A stretch of 64,000 nt of DNA, from positions 1 to 64,000 of the forward strand of contig CALMYE010000013.1 in assembly GCA_937873425.1 (NCBI GenBank). The letters are read 5' to 3'. Both the position numbers and the translations under genes were made by a program. Shown one piece after another: positions 16,368 through 24,839 of this stretch; the first letter of the stretch is position 1; each line of letters begins with the position of its first letter. The notes under the pieces were generated by a model. It did not search any database. It was given only the letters and a program-made list of their open reading frames with translations, and was not told where the DNA came from. This DNA comes from an uncultured Sphingopyxis sp. Lineage in GTDB: Bacteria; Pseudomonadota; Alphaproteobacteria; Sphingomonadales; Sphingomonadaceae.

Positions 16368-17640
16368 TCACTCCAGGGACCTGATTGATCGATGCGCGGC
16401 AAAGCGCTTGGCGATCCAGGGCTAGAGGTGGCGAGACGCCGGTATGGATGTCGAAGATTCGGATACGTTCGAATGTGTTTCGCCCGTCCGGTCGGGCAAC
16501 GGCGCGTACAAGACGATGCTGTCCAATGACGAGCGCGACCTGTTCGAAAATGTCGCGAACGAATGCTTCGATCGTTTCGGCCGAGCGATCGCCCATCTTG
16601 CTGATGCGCGCGAGGACATTGTCAAACAGCCGCTCGGTCAGGCGGAGATCTAGACCCATCCGCTGGATCATGCCGAACGACTTAAGCGGCGGCGCCGGCT
16701 TGCGCAGCGCCGAGCGGGTCGTCTGATTGACGGCGACCTGGCGATTGAGGAAGTTGCTCAGATAATAGATGGACCAAACCCGCGGGGCGCCCATCCTCGC
16801 CTGCACGCCGATCGCCGCCGGATCGACCGCGTTCAGCGCGGTCTCGCGAAAGTCATTCCAGGATTGTTCGCGTTCGGCAAAAACCGACTTGCGTAGCTCC
16901 GCCGGTTTGCTGCCGTCACTTGCGGGGGAGGAATTGTCTACATCCGAACCGACCGGTGCGGCGGTCTCGTCGCTTGGAAGCGGCGGTTTGCAAAGGTAGC
17001 GATATCCGCTGACACCGTGGGTCTCGGCTTGACGCAGTAGTGGTAAACGCGGGTTCGACGCATTGCACCGCGCCAACAATGAGACCATTTCTGGCGGCGC
17101 TTGCAGCGACGTCGACCAAAGGGTCATTCCCTTGATGCTTGTTGCAGCCGAGCAGGCTTCGGCAACCTCGCGCGCCCTCTCAAGCAGCGCCGACGATGCC
17201 GAGTGCTGTCCGTCGCAAACATGGCGAAGCGCCTCGGACGTCCCCAGCATCCTGTTATGACCATCGCAGATATGGTGAATCCGTTCGGTCGCTTTGGTAT
17301 AGGCGAATGCGCTGGAGCGCGCCCGTTCCAGCGGGTCCTTGAACATCGGCATGAGGAGACGCGACCCGAAGTTGGCAGCTTCCGCCGCCGCCATCTGCGA
17401 TTCTGTCAACGGCTCGCGCCGTCCCAGCATCTCGCGAAGAATGCTGCGCGCTGTCTTGGCGCTTTCCGCCGGTTCGGATTGTCGCGCGACGTCTTTGGCG
17501 AACCCCGCCGTATGCGATGGGTCGTGCGCCACCGGCTCGCGAGAGGAATCGCCTCTGGGCCGCGACGCCGCGATTTCCTTCGCCTTCGCCAAGGCGGCGT
17601 CCTCTGTTGCAGAGTCGGGAAAGGCGGTGGGTGACGTCAT
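16132..17640 (-). CDS. Hypothetical protein, 3' end doubtful (possible truncation by higBA)
   Basis: The frame encodes 502 residues from ATG at 17640 (MTSPTAFPDS); another ATG lies at 17676. The first about 425 residues look coding: acidic/polar N-terminus, helical middle (MTLWSTSLQAPPEMVSLLARC), and a C-terminal segment with WSIYYLSNFLNRQVAVN and HRLVRAVARPDG. No family is recognised. The last about 78 codons run through the higB gene in another phase and are rich in Arg and Pro, as expected for a shadow frame. The native 3' end was probably lost or replaced when higBA arrived. It follows the KAP NTPase on the same strand (111-base gap) and may be its partner. Confidence 0.5.
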   Translation of the reverse strand: MTSPTAFPDSATEDAALAKAKEIAASRPRGDSSREPVAHDPSHTAGFAKDVARQSEPAESAKTARSILREMLGRREPLTESQMAAAEAANFGSRLLMPMFKDPLERARSSAFAYTKATERIHHICDGHNRMLGTSEALRHVCDGQHSASSALLERAREVAEACSAATSIKGMTLWSTSLQAPPEMVSLLARCNASNPRLPLLRQAETHGVSGYRYLCKPPLPSDETAAPVGSDVDNSSPASDGSKPAELRKSVFAEREQSWNDFRETALNAVDPAAIGVQARMGAPRVWSIYYLSNFLNRQVAVNQTTRSALRKPAPPLKSFGMIQRMGLDLRLTERLFDNVLARISKMGDRSAETIEAFVRDIFEQVALVIGQHRLVRAVARPDGRNTFERIRIFDIHTGVSPPLALDRQALCRASINQVPGVNEYGYPRPAPCAHLYHRRVSRTAFAGRPERAPPYAPADGRRQLVRHRRLHQGRPFEGRPVRRAGSWPVGDQFRMGRRA

Positions 17641-17751
17641 TTGTATGCTTGTAATGTATAGGATTACGTTTGTCAAGCGGAATCGCTTCGCTGCCAGTCA
17701 TGGCTTACCATGCTCAAATGGAACCAGGCCTGAACGAAGGTCGGGATTGCC

Positions 17752-19446
17752 TCAATTTTCCGCTGGCGGCGCGAACCCCCATTGGCGCAGCCGCCTCGCC
17801 CGGAGCGGAGACTTGGCGGCGATACGGCCGAGCGCCTGTTCTACCGTGGCCCGGATCTCAGGACGGTCATGTTCGTGGCCACGCGCCATCTGAAGCGCCG
17901 TTCGGACAAGGAGAGAGAGGTCGGATCCTTCGGTTCCCTCGAACATCGCCTGATAGGCATCCACGTCAATGCCGGCGAGCAGGGCGAGATCATCATCCTG
18001 CCAGGCGCGGCCGTGCGCGATGTCAAGAATGACGGCCTTCGGATCGCGTTCGTCCCGGAACGTCGCGAGCCGCTGCGCGAGCGCCGCGGCGAGCGCCGGA
18101 TCGGCGGGTTGGTCGGCCGGGAAATGATGATTGAGAATGTTGAAGAAATCGGGATTCTCGGGCTGCGCATCGACATAGGCCTTGGCAATCGCGTCGGCCT
18201 GCTGTCCGCGTCCCTGCTCGCGGAGGAAGGCGATCGTGCCATTGATGTTGATCGAGTCTGTAATCGCGAGACTTTCGTGCGCCGCCTTTTCGATGGCGTC
18301 GATAACGAAAGCGTCATCCTCGACGAGCGACTCCCTATAGCGTTCCCATGCCTTCGACAGAGGGTTGATGCGGCTGTTGCGCTGCAACTCCTCGTGTAGC
18401 TTCGCCGCTTCCGTCCGCAGCCGCTCGGCATCGAAATAGCCCGCCGCGGCGGCATCGAAGATGGCCACATCGAAATCGTCGCTCGCATTGTAGGGCAGGT
18501 TCGAGAGTTGGTCGCGCCAGCGTATGAACGCCTCGTCGGGGCCGTTCTCGCGCTCCATCATGGCAGCATGGAGCGAATTATAACCCAGCAGAAACTCCAG
18601 CGATGGTGCCTGGCCCGGCTCATAGACGGACCAGCCGCCGAGGAGACAGGCGACGATGCCCTGCGAGATTATGCGCTCGGGCGCGCCGGGAAGCAGGTCG
18701 ACGAGTTGCAACGCGATCCGCTCGATCTTCTTGATCACCCGGATATTGGTGATTCCGAGCGTAATCACGCCCCGGCGGAGTTCGTCGCTGATCGCGCCAT
18801 CGCCCGGGATCGCAATTGCCGCGGCCTCGGCCGGCGAGGGCGCGAATATGACGGCGGTGTCGACCACCTTTTCGAGCAGGCGCTGGAACTGATCGAGATC
18901 CAAATCTCCCATTGCCCCATCGTTGAGGAGCAGCACGATCTGGCAATTGCGCTGTTCCTTTAGGAAGGAGATCAGTCCCAGCAGGTCGCGCGGAGACAAT
19001 CCGGCGCCGGCACGTTCGAGATCGTCAATGCAGATGAGTTGATCGCGCACGAGAAAAAAGGCCGAACGCGCGAGCATGTTGCCGATCTCGCCAAAACCGA
19101 CGGGGCCGAGCGCGGCGCCGAGCCAGCCTCGCGATTTGCGGACAAGGGATTTCCCCGCTTCGAACAGGTCGGCGAGGCTTTCGCTATCCGGACCGCTTAT
19201 CGCCTTATCCGGTGAAACCCGGCCTTCGAAAATCGCGTGCCGGACCTCGTCGAGCGAGTTCAGTCCGAAGAGTGAGACATAGGAATATTTCTTGGCGTGG
19301 AGTTTGCCGCCGGTTTGCGTCTCGCCGAGAATCTGAAGCCAGGCATAGGTCTTCCCGACGCCCCAGCGGCCTTTGATGCAGAGCACCTCGGCCTTCTCGC
19401 TCTCGAGAAAGCGCCGAATCTCCTTGATGACGAGCGTAGCAGACAT
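17752..19446 (-). CDS. KAP-type P-loop NTPase
   Basis: A 564-residue P-loop NTPase. Walker A is GRWGVGKT at residues 26-33, preceded by EVLCIKG as in KAP proteins. Walker B is LICIDDLER with D141-D142, and the polar strand IVLLLNDGA follows. A helical C-terminal half of about 330 residues (HEELQRNSRINPLSKAWERY onward) has no recognised family. A weakly hydrophobic stretch (SRGWLGAALGPVGFGEIGNML) lies where KAP proteins often carry membrane helices. KAP NTPases are common in phage-defence and surface-signalling loci. ATG at 19446 has AGGA upstream. It is the last gene before the catabolic region. Confidence 0.8.
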   Translation of the reverse strand: MSATLVIKEIRRFLESEKAEVLCIKGRWGVGKTYAWLQILGETQTGGKLHAKKYSYVSLFGLNSLDEVRHAIFEGRVSPDKAISGPDSESLADLFEAGKSLVRKSRGWLGAALGPVGFGEIGNMLARSAFFLVRDQLICIDDLERAGAGLSPRDLLGLISFLKEQRNCQIVLLLNDGAMGDLDLDQFQRLLEKVVDTAVIFAPSPAEAAAIAIPGDGAISDELRRGVITLGITNIRVIKKIERIALQLVDLLPGAPERIISQGIVACLLGGWSVYEPGQAPSLEFLLGYNSLHAAMMERENGPDEAFIRWRDQLSNLPYNASDDFDVAIFDAAAAGYFDAERLRTEAAKLHEELQRNSRINPLSKAWERYRESLVEDDAFVIDAIEKAAHESLAITDSININGTIAFLREQGRGQQADAIAKAYVDAQPENPDFFNILNHHFPADQPADPALAAALAQRLATFRDERDPKAVILDIAHGRAWQDDDLALLAGIDVDAYQAMFEGTEGSDLSLLVRTALQMARGHEHDRPEIRATVEQALGRIAAKSPLRARRLRQWGFAPPAEN

Positions 19447-19797
19447 TGTTCCTGTTTATTCACACGATCCGCACCGCCGCTGCAATCGCGACGTCAGCTT
19501 TCGCCGATTTCGAACTAAAACTTGTCAGTCCGAAATCGGCCATCACCTCATTATTATTTGTCGACACGAACGTTGGCTTCTTGCCCTACTACCCTGAGGG
19601 CAGCAGGACCACAGCCCGTCAAACACTGTTCCAAACGGCTCAAAACTGGCGCTGGAAACTCTCAACGCTACTCGTCCACCGTGACAGTTTAAGTGCCGCC
19701 GCGTTGCGCATCTCGCAACGCCGCTCTCCGCTTGAGCAATAACGCTGCGCTCCGCTGCGCTCATAGATTGGGCCCGAAATTCAGGAGGGCAGCTTTG
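19447..19797. other. 351-base divergent promoter region between KAP and TonB genes
   Basis: No gene is seen. It must hold the promoters for the minus-strand KAP gene and the plus-strand receptor. A perfect 10-base inverted repeat lies at 19503-19512 and 19531-19540. A short GC-rich direct or inverted pattern (gctgcgctccgctgcgct) precedes the receptor start. The GC content steps up towards the receptor gene, in line with an island edge near here. Confidence 0.5.
19503..19540. promoter_or_regulatory. Perfect 10-base inverted repeat (operator or hairpin)
   Basis: GCCGATTTCG at 19503-19512 is repeated as its exact complement CGAAATCGGC at 19531-19540, with an 18-base spacer. It lies 57 bases upstream of the KAP start. 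There is no T-run, so a terminator is unlikely and an operator or attachment remnant fits better. Confidence 0.45.
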
Positions 19798-22092
19798 ATG
19801 AGATATGCGATGTCAGCGGTGGGGGTGGCGATTCTGGCGAGCGGCACGGCGCAGGCGCAGACCGAAACGCGTCCGGACCCCGACAACGAGATCATCGTTA
19901 CCGGAACGCGCGCGTCGGGCCGTGCGGCGCTCGAATCGTCGGCGCCGGTCGATGTTGTCAGCGGTGACACGATCGCCGACACGGGCTTCCCCGATCTGGG
20001 CCGTGCGTTGAACTTTCTGCAGCCATCGGTCAATTTTGCGCGCGCGGCAACGACCGCTACCGCGGCCAATACGAAGCCGGTCACGTTGCGCGGCCTGTCG
20101 CCCGACCAGACGCTGGTGCTCGTCAACGGCAAGCGGCGCCATGCCAACGCGGTTCTGAACGTCAATAACAGCATCGGACGCGGGTCGGCGGCAGTTGACC
20201 TCGACACCATCCCCGAAAGCGCGATTGAGCGGATCGAGATCCTGCGCGATGGCGCTGCTGCGCAATATGGGTCCGATGCGATCGCCGGGGTCGTCAATAT
20301 CATCCTCAAGTCCAACGCCAGCGGCGCGAGCGCCGAGTTGTTCGGCAGCGTCACCGAGGAAGGAGATGGCGAAACGGGCCTTGCGAGCGCGAGCGCCGGC
20401 CTCGCGCTCGGCGACGGCGGGCATCTCACTGTCAGCGTATCGGCGCGTGCGCAACGTCCCACCAATCGTGCCTTCGTCGATCAGCGGTTCAACCGTGTCA
20501 CCTATCGCATCGGCGACCCCAAGGCGTCGGTTGCGAGCCTCGCATTGGATACCGCGCTGCCCCTTGGCAACGCGGCCGAAATCTATGGTTTCGGGACATT
20601 GACGCGCAAGATTTCGAACAATGGCGCGGGCTTCCGGGTCCCGGGCTTTTCACCGATCTATCCGGACGGCTTCCTCCCCATCATCGAACCGCGGATATGG
20701 GACGTCGGGGGCACCGTCGGTGTTCGCGGCGACATCGGCGCTCTGAAGGCCGATCTCAGTCAGAGCTTCGGTTCGAACGAGGCCGATTTCAGCGTCTTCG
20801 ATACTGCCAACGTCTCGCTGGGCCTCGCCAGCCCGACCCGCTTTAATTCGGGCGGGGTGACCTATCGCCAATATGTCACCGACTTCACGCTCTCGCTGCC
20901 GCTCGACGGCGTGCTCGCAGGCGGGAATATCGCGGCAGGGGGACAGTATCGGCATGAATCATACAAGATCAGAAGCGGCGATCCCAATGCCTATTTCGGT
21001 ACCGGCGCCGATGGTTTTGCGGGGTTCAACCCCCGTAACCCGACGAACGAGAGCCGCAACGCCTGGGCCGCTTTCCTCGATCTCGAACTGCGGCCGGTGG
21101 AACAGTTGCTGCTCGGCGGCGCGATCCGCTACGATGATTATGGCGATTTCGGCGGCAAGACGACCTGGCGCGCAACCTCCCGCCTCGAACTGATGGAAGG
21201 CGCGGCGATCCGCGCGACTTATGGAACGGGTTTCAAGGCGCCATCGCTGCAGCAGCAGTATTTCAGCGCGGTGCAGGGCGCGCTCAGTGCCGGGCGGCTC
21301 GTCACCGTCGGGACGCTGCCGGTCGGGGACCCCGTCGCGCGCGCGCTTGGCGCGAGCGACCTGAAGCCCGAACGGTCGCGCAATTTCACTGCAGGCCTTG
21401 TCGTCGGTCCGATCGACGGTTTTTCCTTTACCGCTGATTATTTCCGGATCCGGATCAAGGACCGTATCGCGCTCAGTGAACAGCTCGGCGGCGCGGCGGT
21501 TGTGAATATTCTGACCGCGGCGGGTATCACCAATTTCCAGCAGGTCCGCTTCTTCACCAACGCGATCGACACCACGACGCGCGGCGTCGAGCTGACAGCA
21601 CGGTGGCAGGGGGACTTGGCCCCCGACACGCAACTGTCGCTGACCGCGGGCTATGGCTGGTTCAAGAGCCGGCTCGACACGCTGCGGCCCAACCCGGTCC
21701 TGCCCGCGCTGCCGCTGCTCAACATGAAGTCGATCCTGTTCGTGACCGAGGCGCAGCCGAAGTCGAAATTCACCTTTCAGGGCAGTCTGACGCACGGTGC
21801 TTTCGACGTCGGGGTCAATGTAGCCGCCTTTGGTACCTACACCTCGCAGCCGCTGACCGCAGTGCAGACCTTCGGCGGCAAGGAGACAGTCGATCTGTCG
21901 ATGGGCTACAAGATATTCGATGGCGTGCGCGTGGGCCTGGGGGTCCAGAATCTGTTCGACGCACGGCCCGACACGATCGACGATCAGGTGCTGGCGATCG
22001 CCGCGACCGGCGGGAGCTTTCCGACCGGCGAGGAAACGCCGATCGGACTCAACGGGCGCACCTGGTATGCCCGGCTGACGGCGCGCTTCTGA
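19798..22092 (+). CDS. TonB-dependent outer-membrane receptor (first of three)
   Basis: A 764-residue receptor with a signal peptide (MRYAMSAVGVAILASGTAQAQ) and the TonB-box-like DNEIIVTGTR. The plug domain is typical: RGLSPDQTLVLVNGKRRH, SAIERIEILRDGAAAQYGSDAIAG. The 22-stranded barrel ends in LTARF with a terminal Phe. It carries a bound ligand across the outer membrane using TonB energy. ATG at 19798 has CAGGAGGGC upstream. The phosphatase gene overlaps its stop (TGATG), so the pair is one transcript. Pairing with a PhoD phosphatase hints at a phosphorylated or ester substrate (inference). Confidence 0.94.
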   Translation: MRYAMSAVGVAILASGTAQAQTETRPDPDNEIIVTGTRASGRAALESSAPVDVVSGDTIADTGFPDLGRALNFLQPSVNFARAATTATAANTKPVTLRGLSPDQTLVLVNGKRRHANAVLNVNNSIGRGSAAVDLDTIPESAIERIEILRDGAAAQYGSDAIAGVVNIILKSNASGASAELFGSVTEEGDGETGLASASAGLALGDGGHLTVSVSARAQRPTNRAFVDQRFNRVTYRIGDPKASVASLALDTALPLGNAAEIYGFGTLTRKISNNGAGFRVPGFSPIYPDGFLPIIEPRIWDVGGTVGVRGDIGALKADLSQSFGSNEADFSVFDTANVSLGLASPTRFNSGGVTYRQYVTDFTLSLPLDGVLAGGNIAAGGQYRHESYKIRSGDPNAYFGTGADGFAGFNPRNPTNESRNAWAAFLDLELRPVEQLLLGGAIRYDDYGDFGGKTTWRATSRLELMEGAAIRATYGTGFKAPSLQQQYFSAVQGALSAGRLVTVGTLPVGDPVARALGASDLKPERSRNFTAGLVVGPIDGFSFTADYFRIRIKDRIALSEQLGGAAVVNILTAAGITNFQQVRFFTNAIDTTTRGVELTARWQGDLAPDTQLSLTAGYGWFKSRLDTLRPNPVLPALPLLNMKSILFVTEAQPKSKFTFQGSLTHGAFDVGVNVAAFGTYTSQPLTAVQTFGGKETVDLSMGYKIFDGVRVGLGVQNLFDARPDTIDDQVLAIAATGGSFPTGEETPIGLNGRTWYARLTARF

Positions 22093-23600
22093 TGTTCGGG
22101 CGGCGCCAGCTTCTCGCCGGGGCGGCATCGCTCGCCGCAACCCGGTTCCTCGCGGCAGCACGCGCGGCGCCGGCGGATCATGTTCCGCACCTGTCTGCCG
22201 ACCCCTTTGCCCTTGGCGTCGCGTCGGGCGAGCCGGCGACCGACGGTTTCGTTCTGTGGACGCGGGCGTTGGGGCTAATCGGCGATACCCGCCTCGGCTA
22301 TGAAATCGCCAGCGACGAGGGCTTTCGTAGCATCGTCCGTTCGGGCCGGGTCGATGCGCCGGCGGCGCGCGGCGGCGCGGCGCATCTGGAGGTGCGGGGG
22401 TTGCCGCCGGGTCGACCTTTCTTCTATCGCTTCCATCTCGGCGATGCTGTCAGCCGCATCGGCCGGACCGCGACGATGGCGGCTGATCCGCAGCAGCTTC
22501 GCCTTGCGCTCACTTCGTGCCAGCATTGGGAACATGGCTGGTTCAGCGCCTATCGCGACATGATCGAGCAAGGCGTCGAAGCGGTGCTGCAGGTTGGCGA
22601 TTATATCTATGAGAAATCCTTCGGAAGCGGTCCCGACGTTCGTTCGTTCGGTGTGCCCGATCCGCAGACGCTGGGCGATTATCGCGCTCGCCACGCTCTC
22701 TATCGCACCGATGCGGATCTCGCCGCAGCGCACGCCGCGATGCCCTTCATCGTCGCCTTCGACGATCATGAGGTCGAAAATGATTATGTCGGCGAGCATG
22801 GCGGTGTGACCGCCGAACGCACCGCCTTTCTGCGCCGCCGGGCTGCGGCTTGGCAGGCCTATTTCGAACATATGCCGCTGCGTCCGTCGGCCCTGCTCAG
22901 TAACGGCGGACTCCAGCTCTATCGTCGGTTCCGCTGGGGCCGGCTTGCGACGGTCCATATGCTCGATACCCGGCAGCATCGCAGTATCCAGCCCTGTTCG
23001 GATACAAAGCGCGGCGGACAGGTCGTGCGGGATTGCGCCGCCGTCGATGACGCCGCTGCGACGGTGCTGGGCGCGCAGCAGGAGGCTTGGCTCGACGCCG
23101 GACTGATGCGCGAGACGGCCGGGTGGAGTCTGATCGCTCAGCAGACGCTTTTCGCGCGCCTTGCGCTGCCGCAGGGACCCGACGCCCGCTGGTCCGACAT
23201 GTGGGACGGCTACGAGGCGGCCCGGATGCGCGCGCTTGCGAGCCTGTCGCGTCCGGCGGTTCGCAACGCCGTGGTGCTGGGCGGCGACGTCCATTCCTTC
23301 TGGCTGAACAATATCCTCGCCGACTTCGACGATCCACAATCGAAGGTCGTGGCGAGCGAGGTGGTGACAAGTTGTCTCGCCTCGCGAAGTGGTCCGGCCG
23401 CGCTGTTCGATGGTGCGGCGGCGAGGAATTCGCACGTCCGCTTCCATGACAATGCGCATGCCGGATATGCGCTGCTCGACCTTGTTCCGCAGCGGCTCGA
23501 TGTCGATCTGCGCGCCGTATCGTCGCTCACCGATCCGGCGGCGCAATGCGTCTCGCTTGAGCGGCGATCGATCGAGGCGGGTCGACCCGGCTTCGCCTGA
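22092..23600 (+). CDS. phoD: PhoD-family alkaline phosphatase/phosphodiesterase (Tat-exported)
   Basis: A 502-residue protein with a twin-arginine signal (GRRQLLAGAASLAATRFLAA). Family motifs in order: DPFALGVASGEPATDGFVLW, LALTSCQHWEHGWFSAYRD, LQVGDYIYE, FDDHEVENDYVG and LGGDVHSFWLNN, which supply the metal ligands. Members hydrolyse phosphomono- and diesters in the periplasm. The start overlaps the receptor stop by one base, so translation is coupled. The symbol is given at family level; the exact substrate is unknown. Confidence 0.88.
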   Translation: MFGRRQLLAGAASLAATRFLAAARAAPADHVPHLSADPFALGVASGEPATDGFVLWTRALGLIGDTRLGYEIASDEGFRSIVRSGRVDAPAARGGAAHLEVRGLPPGRPFFYRFHLGDAVSRIGRTATMAADPQQLRLALTSCQHWEHGWFSAYRDMIEQGVEAVLQVGDYIYEKSFGSGPDVRSFGVPDPQTLGDYRARHALYRTDADLAAAHAAMPFIVAFDDHEVENDYVGEHGGVTAERTAFLRRRAAAWQAYFEHMPLRPSALLSNGGLQLYRRFRWGRLATVHMLDTRQHRSIQPCSDTKRGGQVVRDCAAVDDAAATVLGAQQEAWLDAGLMRETAGWSLIAQQTLFARLALPQGPDARWSDMWDGYEAARMRALASLSRPAVRNAVVLGGDVHSFWLNNILADFDDPQSKVVASEVVTSCLASRSGPAALFDGAAARNSHVRFHDNAHAGYALLDLVPQRLDVDLRAVSSLTDPAAQCVSLERRSIEAGRPGFA

Positions 23601-23627
23601 CACCGGCCGGAGAACGACGGGCCGGTC

Positions 23628-23644
23628 ATTGCATCCGGTGCAAT
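23628..23644. promoter_or_regulatory. Palindrome ATTGCA-N5-TGCAAT
   Basis: A perfect 17-base dyad ATTGCATCCGGTGCAAT lies 100 bases before the DUF2855 start. This size and spacing resemble operators of LysR or other dimeric regulators. Just upstream, ACCGGCC/GGCCGGT at about 23602-23626 forms a GC hairpin without a T-run after the phosphatase gene. Confidence 0.35.
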
Positions 23645-23743
23645 TGTCGTTCGATTCTGGCCGTTTGATTGCCAGCCCGTCTGCGGCGAACCTGCCCGCC
23701 AAGCCATGTCGTGCGACGACGGGCAACGGGCAGGGGAAAGACA

Positions 23744-24814
23744 TTGCACAGTGCCGAAGCCGTCAACCTCGTTGTCGATCGCAGCGGGCCGCTTCCCGGT
23801 GACCTCGTCATGGTTCGCGATGCTCCTGCCGCGGTGCTGCAAGACAGGGCTGTGCGGCTCGCGATCGATTGTTTCAGTCTCAGCGCCAATAATCTGACCT
23901 ATGCGCTCCTCGGCGACCGATTGGGCTATTGGTCGCTCTTCCCCAGGCCGGACCCGTGGGGCATGGTGCCGGCCTGGGGCTTTTCGACCGTCGTCGAGAG
24001 CCGCCATGCCGCGGTCGAGGTTGGCGAGCGCCTGTACGGCCTGTGGCCGATGGCGTCGTCGGCGGTACTGGAGCCGGGGCGGGTCAACACCCGGCTGATC
24101 GTCGAGAACGCGCCGTCTCGGCGCCCGCTGCCGCCAGCCTATAACAGCTATTTCCGGGTTGATGCCGACCCGATCCATGCGCCCGGTACCGAAGAACGGC
24201 AGGCGGTCATCCGTCCGCTGTTCATCACCTCCTTCTTGCTCGACCGGCTGATCGGGCGGACCGGAGCTTGGGGGAGCGACACGGTGATCGTCACCAGCGC
24301 GTCGAGCAAGACGGCGCTGGGGCTCGGCTGGCTGTTGCGCCGAAACAGACCGGGGTTGCGGGTCATCGGCCTCACGTCCGAACGCCATCGCGCGGCGGTT
24401 GCGGATCTTGGTTTCTTCGACGACGTGGCGACCTACGGCGCGCTGCCCGCGATCACGGGGGCCGCGATCATCGATTTTTCCGGGAATGATGCCGTGCTCG
24501 CCAGCCTGCGCGAGCGGTCGCCGCCGGTCCATCTCTGCCGCGTCGGCCTGACGCACGGGCGCGATGAACCCGCCGTGCCCCGCCCCGACGAGCATTTTTT
24601 CTTCGCGCCCGACGCGATCATCGCCGTGGCGGCCGAACTGGGGCCGGCCGGCTTCGATGCCGCGCTCGCCAGCGCGACCCGCGATTTCATCGACGCGTCA
24701 CGCGAATGGCTCGCGATCGACGCGGTGCGCGGCGCGGAGGCCATTCGCGACGTCTGGGCGCGGATTCGCTTCGGCAATGGCGATCCCACCAGGGCGGTCG
24801 TTGCATCCTTTTGA
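23744..24814 (+). CDS. DUF2855 family protein (dehydrogenase-like fold)
   Basis: A 356-residue protein matching DUF2855: AIDCFSLSANNLTYALLGDRLGY near the N-terminus, PWGMVPAWGFSTVVESRH, YNSYFRVDAD, and a Rossmann-like core DTVIVTSASSKTALGLGW. The layout resembles medium-chain dehydrogenases, but the family has no established reaction. TTG at 23744 is chosen because AGGGGAAAG lies just before it; upstream in-frame codons give an Arg-rich, unlikely N-terminus. It lies between PhoD and the second receptor, all on the plus strand, with 25 bases to the receptor start. Confidence 0.8.
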   Translation: MHSAEAVNLVVDRSGPLPGDLVMVRDAPAAVLQDRAVRLAIDCFSLSANNLTYALLGDRLGYWSLFPRPDPWGMVPAWGFSTVVESRHAAVEVGERLYGLWPMASSAVLEPGRVNTRLIVENAPSRRPLPPAYNSYFRVDADPIHAPGTEERQAVIRPLFITSFLLDRLIGRTGAWGSDTVIVTSASSKTALGLGWLLRRNRPGLRVIGLTSERHRAAVADLGFFDDVATYGALPAITGAAIIDFSGNDAVLASLRERSPPVHLCRVGLTHGRDEPAVPRPDEHFFFAPDAIIAVAAELGPAGFDAALASATRDFIDASREWLAIDAVRGAEAIRDVWARIRFGNGDPTRAVVASF

Positions 24815-24839
24815 CCACAAAAGAAAATCGGGAGGGTTT

